NCBI RefSeq assembly: GCF_900167945.1
Contig: NZ_FUZA01000007.1
Span: 310,001-374,000 of the forward strand
Source of the DNA: Dyadobacter psychrophilus
GTDB taxonomy: Bacteria > Bacteroidota > Bacteroidia > Cytophagales > Spirosomataceae
Length of the DNA: 64,000 bases
Direction: 5' to 3'
In this document: positions 9,057 to 18,816 of the stretch, piece by piece
How the letters are laid out: each line of letters begins with the position of its first letter
Numbering within the stretch: the stretch's first letter is position 1
Program-made: the position numbers and the translations under genes
The notes under the pieces: generated by a model
The model's database searches: none
What the model saw: the letters and a program-made list of their open reading frames with translations, nothing else
Told to the model about the DNA's origin: nothing

Positions 9057-9875
9057 TTACCGTTTCGGCTCGAATATGATCCTGGCCATGAAGCTCATGC
9101 CATCATGCCGGAAGTTGGTGGGAATGCCTGTGACAAGGCCCAGTGCAAGATTGGAGGCGAGGATCAGTTTCACTTGCGGACGGATCACGGTGTGACGGAC
9201 TTCGTTAGAAAACTCGTCATTCACTTCAACACCCACAAAGTTCCCGCTCGGAAGTACGTAATGCATACTCGCATTGACCTGGTAAAACAATTCATTTTTA
9301 GATTCTTCGGGCGTAAATTCCCATTCCGGGCCAGTGTAGATCATGGTGTTGATCCGGCTTCCCCATTTTTTGGCAACGATCAGAAACGGGCTGATCGAAT
9401 TGCCTTTCAGCATGCCCCTGCCGTGGTTAATAGAGTAAAATGAATGGGCGCGAAATTCATGCATATAACCTGCAGCCATCGACATTTGCTGCTTTTCAGA
9501 TACCAAGAATGTATATTGGGCAGCCAGTTTCAAGCCCTCTACCCTGTTGCGCGGAAGCTCAGCCCCTTCCTGAACGTGGGCCGGCCTGTAAAAAGCAAAC
9601 GGAACTTCCACTTCCAGACCAAGCCGGTTCACAGGTGAAAATTCGTATTCAACAAACGAATGGTTGATCGTGTAATCCTTATGTCCTTCAACGCCATACC
9701 CGACATTCCATTCCTTCTCCCCTTTTCGCGCGCCCAAATCGCGGATCAGATCCATATAAAGCGGCTCTGCATGGCGAATTTTCACCGGTTTCGGTTTTTG
9801 AATGGAATCAATCTGTGCCATAGCCGACAACATTGTCGCGGTAAATAATAGTGTAATGATGATAATGTGTTTCAT
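9057..9875 (-). CDS. Putative outer-membrane beta-barrel protein
   Basis: A 272-residue protein with a cleavable signal (hydrophobic core ending AMAQ). The mature N-terminus contains the conserved Bacteroidota segment HAEPLYMDLIRDLGARKGEK. The rest alternates aromatic and polar residues in short strands (for example HSFVEYEFSPVNRLGLEVEVPFAFYRP), the pattern of an outer-membrane barrel, and it ends in an Arg-rich strand. No enzymatic motif was found. Homologues are sometimes given purine-biosynthesis names by propagation; nothing in this sequence supports that. Confidence 0.7.
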   Translation of the reverse strand: MKHIIIITLLFTATMLSAMAQIDSIQKPKPVKIRHAEPLYMDLIRDLGARKGEKEWNVGYGVEGHKDYTINHSFVEYEFSPVNRLGLEVEVPFAFYRPAHVQEGAELPRNRVEGLKLAAQYTFLVSEKQQMSMAAGYMHEFRAHSFYSINHGRGMLKGNSISPFLIVAKKWGSRINTMIYTGPEWEFTPEESKNELFYQVNASMHYVLPSGNFVGVEVNDEFSNEVRHTVIRPQVKLILASNLALGLVTGIPTNFRHDGMSFMARIIFEPKR

Positions 9876-10067
9876 GCTTCAACTTGTTTTTAATACAATG
9901 TTAAAGGCCAAAACCGGAAGGAATTGGGAATGAAATCCCGGCATGCTTTCCGGAATAAAGTTGGTTGCACTTGAATTTATCATTATCAAAACAAATATTT
10001 GGATTTCACGTAGTATTAAGTTTACTTCGACATATTATGTCACCGCTTGCTTATTCCTCTATCTGCT

Positions 10068-11420
10068 ATGAAAAAAATGGTTTACCTGTTCGTCATGTCG
10101 ATTGGACTTTTAATCAGCTGTGACAAAGATTCCAGGATATTACAAGTAGCTCCCAAGCCTGACCCCATTCCGGAAGGAAAAATGTTAGCAGCGACAGAAT
10201 TGCTGCGAGGTGTGAAGGTTGCCGGAGCCGAAAAAATCACCTTCGATTCGCTGCATAATGCTTACATGGTGAGCTTTCCGCAAACTTATGACGCGCAGCT
10301 GGCGGAAGTGACACTGTCCCTGAAGCCGGGCGTGCAAGTACTGTATGATGCGAACGAGCCAACGCCTGACAGCACGATCAGCTATAAATTTCAGCGCACA
10401 TCACCTCTGTCTTTCCAGTTACAAAAGGCAAATAATGATTTCTCTATCCCGAGTATCTACTTCAATTATTCCGGGACGCCTAAAATCGAATTGCTGCAGA
10501 AAGAAATTGCTGTTAATGCGGCCGGCATTAAGCTTCCTTTCAGATTCGATGTGAAGCAAGGCAGTTCACCTGCTTCCTATGATTTCGATGGCCCGTTTGT
10601 TAAAATTACCAACAGCAAAACCGGCCTGACCGAGGAAGCTCATTTGTATTTGGAAGATCCGAATGTTTATCTTGCCAACGCTGCGGCACTGGCGACCGGC
10701 GAGCCACTAAGCTTTGAATTCAGGTTTTTTAATCAAAATCCCGTTGCTTTCGAGGGAATCAGATTCACGAGGGACACGCCGATCGTCGGTAATTTCAGTT
10801 ACTACCCATTTCAATATGAACGGCAAGATACCATCAAAGCGTCTGGCGGGTTTTTCCTGCCCACACAAAAATACACAGTGGCCTTTTCAAATGCTTCCAT
10901 GCCGGTTCCCGCAACATTTCCGGTCCGTGTAAATGATAACCAGTTGTTGACCCTTGATAAAATCCCTGCCAACCTGCCGGACGGCTCCTATCTGCTGTCT
11001 TATTTTGAAAATGATAAATTGCTGGGAAAAGCGTCTTTTGAACTGGCCAGGAAAGAAACAAAAAGTCTGGAATCTATTTGGAAGGGCGACCTGAACCTCA
11101 GCCCGGACCGTAATGTTGAACAGCTGTCGGTGAGCAAAGGTGACGAGTTTTATGTAAAGCCAACACCACTGATGTTCACTACGCCGAGGGTACCTTTTGA
11201 GGCAGACCATCTTCCCCGGCTTCGTCTCAAATCAGCTGAAAAAACCTTCATTCTAGTTCCGGAAGTCGCCATTTATAGTTGGGCGATGGCTGGTGTAAGT
11301 TTTGCGCTTGGCAAATACACAGTCCCGGCCGATCTGCCATCAGGCGAATACATGATCACCGGCATTTATCCGGACAAAACCGAGACAAAGCCATATTGGT
11401 CGAGCCTCAGAGTAAAATAA
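10068..11420 (+). CDS. Large lipoprotein, unknown function
   Basis: The ATG at 10068 was chosen because it gives a classic lipoprotein leader MKKMVYLFVM...LLISC; an in-frame TTG at 10047 would only add seven residues. The product has 450 residues. The mature part looks like a series of beta-sandwich domains, with strands such as AEVTLSLKPGVQVLYD and a repeated pattern of IPANLPDGSYLLSYFEN and VPADLPSGEYMITGIYP, which suggests two related Ig-like modules near residues 310 and 430. No catalytic motif is visible. A hairpin at 11421-11449 ends the gene. Confidence 0.7.
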   Translation: MKKMVYLFVMSIGLLISCDKDSRILQVAPKPDPIPEGKMLAATELLRGVKVAGAEKITFDSLHNAYMVSFPQTYDAQLAEVTLSLKPGVQVLYDANEPTPDSTISYKFQRTSPLSFQLQKANNDFSIPSIYFNYSGTPKIELLQKEIAVNAAGIKLPFRFDVKQGSSPASYDFDGPFVKITNSKTGLTEEAHLYLEDPNVYLANAAALATGEPLSFEFRFFNQNPVAFEGIRFTRDTPIVGNFSYYPFQYERQDTIKASGGFFLPTQKYTVAFSNASMPVPATFPVRVNDNQLLTLDKIPANLPDGSYLLSYFENDKLLGKASFELARKETKSLESIWKGDLNLSPDRNVEQLSVSKGDEFYVKPTPLMFTTPRVPFEADHLPRLRLKSAEKTFILVPEVAIYSWAMAGVSFALGKYTVPADLPSGEYMITGIYPDKTETKPYWSSLRVK

Positions 11421-11449
11421 AAGCCGCTCCTCATATCGAGAAGCGGCTT
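11421..11449. terminator. Terminator-like hairpin
   Basis: AAGCCGCT (11421-11428) pairs with AGCGGCTT (11442-11449) around a 13-base loop immediately after the stop codon at 11420. It lies between convergent genes. Confidence 0.6.
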
Positions 11450-11542
11450 CGCCTCGCCTTATCGTGCAAATACGGACCTGGTTCCGTTTTCCGAGTGCTT
11501 TTGCGCTGACCCGGTTCTGTGGCAGCTTGTGTAATATTGAAC

Positions 11543-13117
11543 TTAATCCTCCGCACCAACCGCAGTTAAGTGCTTCATGGTAGGCCAGTTGTTTGAGATT
11601 GTCTTTCTTTCTCCCCATTCACCTACGCTGTTCAAGTTACCTCCGTCAACGACAAGCAGATTTTTGGTATTGGCGGTCAGTTGCGCGTCGGCGGCATAAG
11701 TGCCATTCCCGTGCTGCATAATCGCGCCGGAATTCGAATCCATTTTCCACAGTTTTCCGTTTTTCAGGATATAAAGTTTGTCATTAAATGGCACCATCTC
11801 GGTAACGCCCTGGTAACCTTTACCCATGGAAACGAAATTTTGTCCGTCCATAGAAATCCGGAAAAGTGTATCTCCATTGACAATGAACAGGAATCCGTAG
11901 CAGTAAGACAAAGCCGTTCCTGGCAGCCAGTATTGTCCCGGGAATTTTATGCCTACACCATTGGCAGGGTTGTAACTATACAAATAGCCGTTTTGAAGAA
12001 AATAGACCTTCTTTTGCGCATACACCATACTTTTTATGCCCGAAATACCCGTGATCGTTTCAGTTCTTGAACCCGTCAGTTTATTCACGGCCCAAATGGT
12101 GTTGTTATGAGCAATGTACAGCGTGTTCGGCGTTGCGCACATGGCTTCAGCATTTTCCCAGTAAAGCGAGCAAGTGGCCCTTTTGCCTTTCAGCGCATCG
12201 CCGGCATATAGGCTGCCGCTCAGTGCATAGACATTGCCATACATGATTGTGATTCCATACGTGTCTTCGTTGCTCAGCTTTTCGCGCTGTACCGTAAACG
12301 TAGTACCGGGCAGCAACGTCATTACAGGCAGTCCGTTTTTGGAATATGCATAGGAATCGAGCATCATAATGGACTTCATATCCATATACATATACTGAAA
12401 TCCTTGATAGCCTTGCGCCTGATAGGTAGACATGTTGATAAGGTCTGCTTCGGAAACGTTGTTGAGATTGATCTTGATACTGTTGAGGCGGTCTGGGCGG
12501 GTATGTTCGTGGAACAAACCTACCGTATGCCCGATTTCATGCAATATGGCCCCTTTCGTCGCGAAAATTGGCAAGGTAATGAATTGCTGTCCTCCCACAC
12601 GGCCAATGGAAGAAGAGTAGCCGCGGCCGTGCTTAAATGTTACATAATTGATCCGGATGCCCGCATAAATACCTTCGGGATTTTGCAGCAACACAAACCT
12701 GATCGGTGTCGATGCTTCAAATTCGGCGATTGCAGCCATAATTGCATCCTTATTGGTAATGGACGGATCGATCGTATAATTGATCGTCGCATTGCTCCAT
12801 AGCTCGGGTTTGTTTGACAGTCCAGTTGCCTCCGTGCGTGCATTGGCGCCTGCGAGCTGTTCGGGCGAGAGGATAATGTCTCCCTGGAACACTGCCTTTC
12901 CGTCGATCTCGGAGTAAGTGATCTCACTGCCAAAAAGTGTACCTTTTTTTAATGTTCCGACTTCTCCCGGGTAGGCAGTTTCAGGTTCGGTGCGGCTTGT
13001 CGCTTTTTCAGAAATGGTAACAACCTCATTTTCCGGCTCCATTTCCCGGCAGGACGTCATGTAAAGCATTGCGCCTAGCAGCAGGCTTGTTTGGGTAAAT
13101 AGATGAATTGGTTTCAT
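11543..13117 (-). CDS. Astacin-family (M12A) zinc metalloprotease lipoprotein
   Basis: The start at 13117 gives 524 residues and a lipoprotein leader ending MTSC. Residues about 115-320 form the protease domain with the full astacin zinc signature HEIGHTVGLFHEHTRPDR and a downstream Met-turn-like SIMMLDSYAYS. The remaining 200 residues contain repeated short strands (LYIAHNNTIWAVNKLTG, VYFLQNGYLYSYN, LYILKNGKLWKMD), compatible with a beta-propeller. An N-terminal stretch of about 90 residues could be a propeptide. It is likely a surface-anchored protease; the peptide target is unknown. Confidence 0.88.
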   Translation of the reverse strand: MKPIHLFTQTSLLLGAMLYMTSCREMEPENEVVTISEKATSRTEPETAYPGEVGTLKKGTLFGSEITYSEIDGKAVFQGDIILSPEQLAGANARTEATGLSNKPELWSNATINYTIDPSITNKDAIMAAIAEFEASTPIRFVLLQNPEGIYAGIRINYVTFKHGRGYSSSIGRVGGQQFITLPIFATKGAILHEIGHTVGLFHEHTRPDRLNSIKINLNNVSEADLINMSTYQAQGYQGFQYMYMDMKSIMMLDSYAYSKNGLPVMTLLPGTTFTVQREKLSNEDTYGITIMYGNVYALSGSLYAGDALKGKRATCSLYWENAEAMCATPNTLYIAHNNTIWAVNKLTGSRTETITGISGIKSMVYAQKKVYFLQNGYLYSYNPANGVGIKFPGQYWLPGTALSYCYGFLFIVNGDTLFRISMDGQNFVSMGKGYQGVTEMVPFNDKLYILKNGKLWKMDSNSGAIMQHGNGTYAADAQLTANTKNLLVVDGGNLNSVGEWGERKTISNNWPTMKHLTAVGAED

Positions 13118-13551
13118 AATTGCAGCGATTTTATGATTTATACATTGGTCGAATGCGGTGTGCATTGGATGATCAAATGTAGATCGGGAGTAGCGCTGCT
13201 GCCGCTGATAATCGATGAAGGGAAGGTGAAAATCGCTGAATGCACATGTCGCATTTCATTCCTAAGTAATTATCGCACATATTGCAAAAAGCTGTACACT
13301 CAGTCTTAGCTGCTTACCGCACCGGCACCGAATACGTGATCGACGGCGCACAATTCCGACAACATAGCAATTGAAGCAACTTTCAACCTTCTACACGAAA
13401 CAATTTCTCAGGTCGGGAAAAATGTACAAGCCGCATTGACTTTTATCCATTCTTCTGCGCTGTTTTCCGTGCCAACTTTGCAATGTCAAAAAACAACGAC
13501 AATCAGCTAGCGGTTAGTTGATTAACTCAAAAATACAACCTTACTACTATA
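13118..13551. other. Intergenic stretch holding only a decayed SDR tail
   Basis: This 434-base stretch separates the divergent astacin and hydrolase genes. Apart from the short-chain dehydrogenase remnant at 13300-13374, I see no gene, RNA or repeat in it. Confidence 0.6.
13300..13374 (+). pseudogene. C-terminal remnant of a short-chain dehydrogenase (SDR)
   Basis: In one frame the bases read AAYRTGTEYVIDGAQFRQ and then a stop at 13372-13374. This is the usual last strand of SDR enzymes (TG-x-E-x-x-x-DGG, here DGA). No other part of an SDR, no start codon and no Tyr-x3-Lys site are found upstream, so it is a decayed tail. Confidence 0.5.
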
Positions 13552-14457
13552 ATGAAAACCATTGCACTGACCATCGGATTCATATTAATGTTTATCCAAA
13601 GCCAACTCCTGTTTGCACAAACGCGCAAGCCGTCATCCGCAGGAAGAGAAGAATACATTGAAGTTGAAAAAAATGTTAAACTGCACGTTATTGACCTTGG
13701 CGAAGGTAAGCCCGTTGTCCTCATCCACGGATGGCCGCTCAACAATGAAATGTATGAATATCAATATCAGTATCTGGTTGAAAAAGGTTTCAGGGTGATC
13801 GGCATTTCGCTTCGCGGTTTTGGAAAATCTGACAGACCTTACGGAAAATATGATTTCGACACATTCTCAGACGATATTAAAGTGATTTTGGAAAAACTGA
13901 AAATCGAGAACGCAACGCTGGGGGGCTTTTCAATGGGCAGCGCCGTGGTACTTCACTACGTGACTAAATATAACGGAGCGCATATTGCCAAACTGGCGGT
14001 CTTCGGCGCCACCGGCCCATCATGGAAACAACGCGAAGGTTATCCTTACGGCATTACCGACCAAGGCGCAGCCGATTTGATCAAACAGACCAAAACCAAT
14101 CGGGAGCAACTGGTGGCAGGTTTCGGAAAAGCTTTTGAGGGACAAGAAGGCGGACTTTCATCTGAATCCATTAAATGGCTGGAAAACATTAACCTGAATG
14201 CTTCACCTTATGCAACTACACAAGCAATTTCTGCATTGCGGGATCTGGATCTGCGTCCCGAGCTGGCAAAAATCAAAATGCCCGTCGCCATATTCCATGG
14301 CGTAAATGATAAGTTATGTGATTTCTCACAGGCTGAGCAGCTGAACAAAGCAATTGAAGGTTCATATATCGTGAAATTTGAAAAAGGCGGACATGGGTTA
14401 TTCATTGAAGAAATGGATAAATTTAACTCCGAACTGGAAAAGTTTGCCGCGAAGTAA
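13552..14457 (+). CDS. Exported alpha/beta hydrolase
   Basis: A 301-residue hydrolase with a signal peptide ending LLFAQ, so it acts in the periplasm. It has the oxyanion motif IHGWPLNNEMY near residue 58, nucleophile elbow GGFSMGS with Ser127, an acid in HGVNDKLCDF and the terminal His in KGGHGLF. Related in layout to the cytoplasmic enzyme at 8101-8922 but not a duplicate. The gene ends at a T-rich terminator (14468-14507). Confidence 0.87.
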   Translation: MKTIALTIGFILMFIQSQLLFAQTRKPSSAGREEYIEVEKNVKLHVIDLGEGKPVVLIHGWPLNNEMYEYQYQYLVEKGFRVIGISLRGFGKSDRPYGKYDFDTFSDDIKVILEKLKIENATLGGFSMGSAVVLHYVTKYNGAHIAKLAVFGATGPSWKQREGYPYGITDQGAADLIKQTKTNREQLVAGFGKAFEGQEGGLSSESIKWLENINLNASPYATTQAISALRDLDLRPELAKIKMPVAIFHGVNDKLCDFSQAEQLNKAIEGSYIVKFEKGGHGLFIEEMDKFNSELEKFAAK

Positions 14458-14467
14458 CCAGCCTATT

Positions 14468-14507
14468 GTCCCTGTGGAGCTGCCAACCGCTTCGCAGGGA
14501 CTTTTTT
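14468..14507 (+). terminator. Rho-independent terminator
   Basis: GTCCCTG (14468-14474) pairs with CAGGGAC (14495-14501), directly followed by six T residues (14502-14507). It closes the hydrolase gene before the AraC gene. Confidence 0.8.
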
Positions 14508-14552
14508 CCATATTAAAACAAAAGATATTAACCTTCCCAAGCGTATATAGCC

Positions 14553-15401
14553 ATGAGTACGACGGTTTTCAACAATAATTCAAAGACATTGGGATTACTG
14601 CATGTAAGTAAAGCGCAGACAGACGTCATCAACGGACCCGATTACAAGCAATACATTAAGATCCTTTATTTGCCAGCCGGCTATAAAATCCGGGTAGATT
14701 TTGCCTGTTACGAAACGCAGCAGCCGACCCTTTTCTTTATCAGTCCTAATCAATATCTGGAACTGGAAAAAGCTGGCGAGGAAAGCGGTTATTTTATTTT
14801 TTACAACCGAGATTTTTATTGCATTCAAATTCACGATCAGGAAGTTGCGTGCGATGGGCTACTTTTTAACAACATCCGGAACATGCCCAAAGTCGAGGCT
14901 TCGGAAGAAGAAATCGCTTTTTTAGGAGGAATATTTAAAGAAATGATCCAGGAGTTTCAACTAAAAGATAGCTCGCTGGAAGAAATGGTAAGGACCTATC
15001 TCAAACAACTACTAATCCGCGCAACCCGCTCATGGAAAAGGCAGCATTTGGACAATGCAGTGACCGAACAGCAAAGCGATCTCGAATTTTTCCGCAAGTT
15101 TACCCGACTGGTGGAAGAGCATTATAAATCAAAACATACCGTCGCCGACTACGCGGATTTTCTCTGCATGGCGCCAAAAACGATTACACATAAGTTTAAC
15201 CGTCTGCGGTTGCCACAACCCAATGAGGTGATCAAAAACCGGATTATTTTAGAAGCAAAACGACTGCTCGTTCACACATCGCTTACGGCAAAAGAAATTG
15301 CCTACGACCTTGGTTACAATGATCCGGCTTATTTTAGCAGGTTATTTCAAACTAAAACGGGTGAGTCACCGTCGGGCTTCCGGGCGAACTTCTTGGGGTA
15401 A
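14553..15401 (+). CDS. AraC-family transcriptional regulator
   Basis: A 282-residue protein: an N-terminal cupin-like sensor half and a C-terminal double helix-turn-helix (residues about 180-280). The AraC signature is read in KEIAYDLGYNDPAYFSRLF followed by TGESPSGFR. The first DNA-binding helix pair is at VADYADFLCMAPKTITHKFN. The inducer is not known. It is separated by a terminator from the upstream hydrolase; that gene is a possible but unproven target. Confidence 0.92.
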   Translation: MSTTVFNNNSKTLGLLHVSKAQTDVINGPDYKQYIKILYLPAGYKIRVDFACYETQQPTLFFISPNQYLELEKAGEESGYFIFYNRDFYCIQIHDQEVACDGLLFNNIRNMPKVEASEEEIAFLGGIFKEMIQEFQLKDSSLEEMVRTYLKQLLIRATRSWKRQHLDNAVTEQQSDLEFFRKFTRLVEEHYKSKHTVADYADFLCMAPKTITHKFNRLRLPQPNEVIKNRIILEAKRLLVHTSLTAKEIAYDLGYNDPAYFSRLFQTKTGESPSGFRANFLG

Positions 15402-15409
15402 GGGATTTT

Positions 15410-15589
15410 GAAAGTGAATGACTTAATGTTGTCAAAAAAATTGAAACCAGTCCGCAGAAAGAAGTAACGATTATTTATGGTTCCCTCTTTAAGTAAGAAT
15501 TCGTCTTTGGCAAAGCGGAGCTCTTCGAAATACTCAACGACTTGGTCCAAAATGGGTGCACCTTCGGTAAGGAAAAATAAATACATCAA
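15410..15589 (-). pseudogene. Fragment of a Crp/Fnr-type cyclic-nucleotide-binding regulator
   Basis: About 50 residues on the minus strand resemble the first strands of Bacteroidota Crp/Fnr proteins: LDQVVEYFEELRFAKDEFLL followed by KEGTINNRYFFLRTGF. After that the similarity is lost and no helix-turn-helix exists, since the AraC gene occupies the DNA beyond. The fragment is sandwiched between AraC and LysR genes and is probably a remnant left by rearrangement. Confidence 0.5.
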
Positions 15590-15669
15590 TGGTATGTTTT
15601 TTCTTTACCGATAAAAAATTTCCTAATTGCCGCTTTTCGGGTGATCAATTAAAAGCCGGCTCGCCGGCC

Positions 15670-16584
15670 ATGGATATGTTATCGTTTCGGCATGAGGTCT
15701 TTTTTGAAGTGGCTAGTTTGCTCAGTTTTACGAAGGCAGGCCAGGTTCTTAATCTAAGCCAGCCCGCCATCAGCAAGCATATCAAAGCGTTGGAAGACAA
15801 TTATAAGACAAGTCTTTTTGAACGCTTTGGGAATGGTATCAGGCTGACAGACGCGGGCAGAATCCTGTTTACTCATTTGCGGGAGGCAAGTGCGATCAAG
15901 AACAGGCTGGAATTTGAATTAAGTACGAATGTTGATGAATTTAATGCAAAAGGGGAGCTCCGGCTTGGGGCAAGCACGACTGTCACACTTTATATCATCC
16001 CGGAAATTCTCTCGGCATTCCGGCGCCAATATCCGAATGTCCGCATTTCACTGATGAACCGGAATTCGGAAAATGTACTGGCCGCACTTGGAAATAATGT
16101 GATTGACTTAGGGATCATTGAGGGCCAAACCAAAACCACTTCCGCAAATTATCGTTATTTTCTGTCCGATGAAGTGATCCTGGTATGTTCTCCAAAAAGT
16201 GAGCTATGGCTGCGTGAGTCAATTAGCCTTGATGAGCTCAGAAATTATCCGGTGGCCCTCCGGGAGCGGGGATCTGGCACATTGGCGTCAATAAAATCTG
16301 CGTTAGAAAGCAAAAAATTCAAGATTTCCGATCTTAATAGCAACATTTCCCTGGGAGGCACCGAAGCATTAAAGAACTTTCTGCTCGTGGATGACTGCCT
16401 TGGCTTCTTGCCGCTGCGGTCAGTTCAGAAAGAGCTTGCTGCGGGAACACTGAAGCAGGTTTTTGTTGAGAGCCTGCAAATCAAAAGGCGTTTCTATTTC
16501 ATCCAGCGGCACGGGACGGAGAACAATCCGTTTGCGCAGGCTTTTGTCCGTTTTGCATTGCAAGCTCATAACATCACGTTATAG
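15670..16584 (+). CDS. LysR-family transcriptional regulator
   Basis: The ATG at 15670 gives 304 residues, the normal LysR length; an upstream in-frame start at 15589 would add a tail unlike the family. The N-terminal helix-turn-helix is FFEVASLLSFTKAGQVLNLS followed by QPAISKHIKALE, and residues 90-300 form the two-lobed effector-binding domain (GELRLGASTTV...). It precedes a threonine-synthase-like gene on the same strand by 69 bases, so it may be co-transcribed with or regulate it. Confidence 0.92.
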   Translation: MDMLSFRHEVFFEVASLLSFTKAGQVLNLSQPAISKHIKALEDNYKTSLFERFGNGIRLTDAGRILFTHLREASAIKNRLEFELSTNVDEFNAKGELRLGASTTVTLYIIPEILSAFRRQYPNVRISLMNRNSENVLAALGNNVIDLGIIEGQTKTTSANYRYFLSDEVILVCSPKSELWLRESISLDELRNYPVALRERGSGTLASIKSALESKKFKISDLNSNISLGGTEALKNFLLVDDCLGFLPLRSVQKELAAGTLKQVFVESLQIKRRFYFIQRHGTENNPFAQAFVRFALQAHNITL

Positions 16585-16653
16585 GCTATATAAAAATAGC
16601 ATTGGCGTCGTTATAATGAACATTTTACTTTTGTTCATCAACTGATAAAAGTC

Positions 16654-17847
16654 ATGATTAAAACAGACCTTCTCTCTTCCCATATCACCCATTTAGAATG
16701 CGCATTTAGTAAAAAGCAATTCAGCCACCTGGAGATCCAAACCTTCTGCAGCAATGAGCAGGAAGGATGGCAAGCCCCGCTTTATGCAAAATATGGGTCA
16801 TTGAAAGATGTTCATAAAGGTGTTTTGCGGAATCGGGTTGCTTCCTTATGGCGGTATTTTGAGTTTTTACCAATAATCAATCCCGAAAATGTCGTGAGCC
16901 TGGGAGAGGGAATGAGCCCTCTGTTAGCGCTGGATAACCTTGCCCGGGAACATAACATACCAAATTTGCATCTGAAGGATGAGTCACTAAACCCCACCGG
17001 ATCATTTAAAGCCAGAGGTCAGTCTGTTGCTGTTTCCAAAATGAAGGAGTTGGGGATTAAACGTTGCATTGTCCCGACGGCTGGAAACGCTGGTGGTGCG
17101 CTGGCGGCCTATTGTGCGAAAGCAAACATTGAGGTGACGGTCGTAATGCCTTCGCACACGCCCGAGATTTTCAAGCAGGAATGCCGTTATTTTGGTGCCA
17201 ACCTGGTTTTGGTAGATGGGCTGATCAACGATTGCGGACGGGTCGTTGCGGAAATGAAAATGAAAGAGGATTATTTCGATGTGTCGACCATGAAGGAGCC
17301 CTATCGACTGGAAGGCAAGAAAACGATGGGCTTTGAAATTGCCGAGCAAATGAACTGGGAATTACCCGACGTCATTTTCTATCCGACCGGGGGCGGAACC
17401 GGCCTGATCGGCATCTGGAAGGCTTTTCATGAAATGCTCGAAGCCGGCTGGATCGCAGGTCCTTTACCAAAAATGATTGCAGTGCAAACAGAGAACTGCG
17501 AGCCGATGGTCAGGTCATTCGAGGGAACGCAGGTTAATGCCTCAGGTTATCAAGCCAAACCGTCGATTGCTAATGGACTGGCCGTTCCATTTCCGTTCGC
17601 AGAACGTCAAATCATGCAGGTTTTACATGAATCCGAAGGTTACGCACTTTCGGTTACAGAAGGAGAGCTGATGGAAGGTGTCAGGTCATTTGCAAGAAAT
17701 GAGGGTTTGTTCGTCGCCCCGGAAGGAGGTGCGCTGCTGCCGGCCGCATTAAAGGCCATTGAAAAGAAATGGATTCATGCCAGCGACAAAATCTTGCTCC
17801 TTAATACCGGAAGCGGATATAAATACGCAGAGAACTTTCCCGAATAG
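16654..17847 (+). CDS. Threonine synthase-like PLP enzyme
   Basis: A 397-residue fold-type II PLP enzyme. The PLP-binding lysine is in NPTGSFKARG, the phosphate-binding loop appears as PTGGGTGLIG, and PTAGNAGGALAAYCA is the substrate-side helix. It resembles the COG0498 threonine synthases, which convert O-phosphohomoserine to threonine, but lacks the rest of a thr operon nearby; it could have another amino-acid lyase or synthase role under the LysR regulator upstream. The protein starts at an ATG 69 bases after the LysR gene. Confidence 0.83.
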   Translation: MIKTDLLSSHITHLECAFSKKQFSHLEIQTFCSNEQEGWQAPLYAKYGSLKDVHKGVLRNRVASLWRYFEFLPIINPENVVSLGEGMSPLLALDNLAREHNIPNLHLKDESLNPTGSFKARGQSVAVSKMKELGIKRCIVPTAGNAGGALAAYCAKANIEVTVVMPSHTPEIFKQECRYFGANLVLVDGLINDCGRVVAEMKMKEDYFDVSTMKEPYRLEGKKTMGFEIAEQMNWELPDVIFYPTGGGTGLIGIWKAFHEMLEAGWIAGPLPKMIAVQTENCEPMVRSFEGTQVNASGYQAKPSIANGLAVPFPFAERQIMQVLHESEGYALSVTEGELMEGVRSFARNEGLFVAPEGGALLPAALKAIEKKWIHASDKILLLNTGSGYKYAENFPE

Positions 17848-17946
17848 TTCGTAAGGTTATTTCAGTGTAATACATTCGTCTGTTTGTGGATACATATGAT
17901 AAATGCAACACTTTCGTCGCAAAAATCGAGGAGTCTATAAGAATCC

Positions 17947-18816
17947 CTAGCGATGCTTTTCCCAGTCTTTAAAAATGTAGCGCAGGGCATCGAAATAAGC
18001 CACAATAGGTTCGGTCATGTGGGTTTCGGTGGGGTAATGTTTATAGAGATAATCAAATCCTTTCAGCTTTTTCTTAGCAATTGTTGCATCTAGCTTCAAC
18101 AAATTTTTATGAAAAAACGAATTACGCCCTCCTTCGTTTCCATCGCTGTAAAAAAATATTTTGTCTAAAGTTGAACCGCTTTTTAGTTTTTCTTCGGTCA
18201 TTCTCAACACATACTCTCTGTCCCACCAAAGAGATGGGCTTACGGCAATATACGCATCAAATAGATCAGGATGAGTGAGCAGACAGTTTAGAGCTGAAAG
18301 GCCCCCAAAGGAATGCCCGGCAAATATTTTGTAGGGCGCTGTTTTATAATTTTTGTCGATCATTGGTATCAATTCGGCCTCGATGAATTGCAAAAATTTT
18401 TCGTTCCCGCCACTGCCTTTATATGAACTACTGTCAGGTTTCCCCTCGTAGTTAAGTAAGCTGCTGGTTGGGGTAAGGTCTCTGGTTCGTTTTGTATTTG
18501 GGATGCCGACTATGATTGCCTTCGGCATTGCCAAAACATCGGGCCGACTCAGGTAATCGACATACTCGGCCAGCAGTGCAAAATGATTGTCCCCATCCAT
18601 TACGTAGACTACGGGAAATCGTTTGTTTACATCGGCGGAGTCAACTTTTGGGCAATGCACATACACCTTGCGCTCTTCGTTTAGAAGCCTGGAGTGAATC
18701 GTCATCACCTCACTTGGTGTTGATGTATACGCCTGCGTATTCTGAGAGTGTGCCTGAAAAGCAACAACTAAAAAAAGAGTCGTCAGCCATCGAAAGGGAT
18801 AAGCAAGCAATTGCAT
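17947..18816 (-). CDS. Exported esterase, alpha/beta hydrolase (esterase D / IroE-like)
   Basis: A 289-residue protein with a signal peptide ending AHSQ. The nucleophile elbow AGHSFGGLSA has Ser169, an acidic residue follows in SDGNEGG, and His is in ETHMTEP near residue 267. The region VVYVMDGDNHFALLAEYVDYL is typical of the putative-esterase family that includes enterochelin (siderophore) esterases and S-formylglutathione hydrolases. Substrate unknown; no siderophore genes are near. Confidence 0.86.
   Translation of the reverse strand: MQLLAYPFRWLTTLFLVVAFQAHSQNTQAYTSTPSEVMTIHSRLLNEERKVYVHCPKVDSADVNKRFPVVYVMDGDNHFALLAEYVDYLSRPDVLAMPKAIIVGIPNTKRTRDLTPTSSLLNYEGKPDSSSYKGSGGNEKFLQFIEAELIPMIDKNYKTAPYKIFAGHSFGGLSALNCLLTHPDLFDAYIAVSPSLWWDREYVLRMTEEKLKSGSTLDKIFFYSDGNEGGRNSFFHKNLLKLDATIAKKKLKGFDYLYKHYPTETHMTEPIVAYFDALRYIFKDWEKHR

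Noticed and set aside
9057..9875. Purine-biosynthesis enzyme annotation seen for similar proteins
   Set aside because: The protein has a signal peptide and beta-barrel pattern and none of the motifs of phosphoribosylformylglycinamidine synthase.
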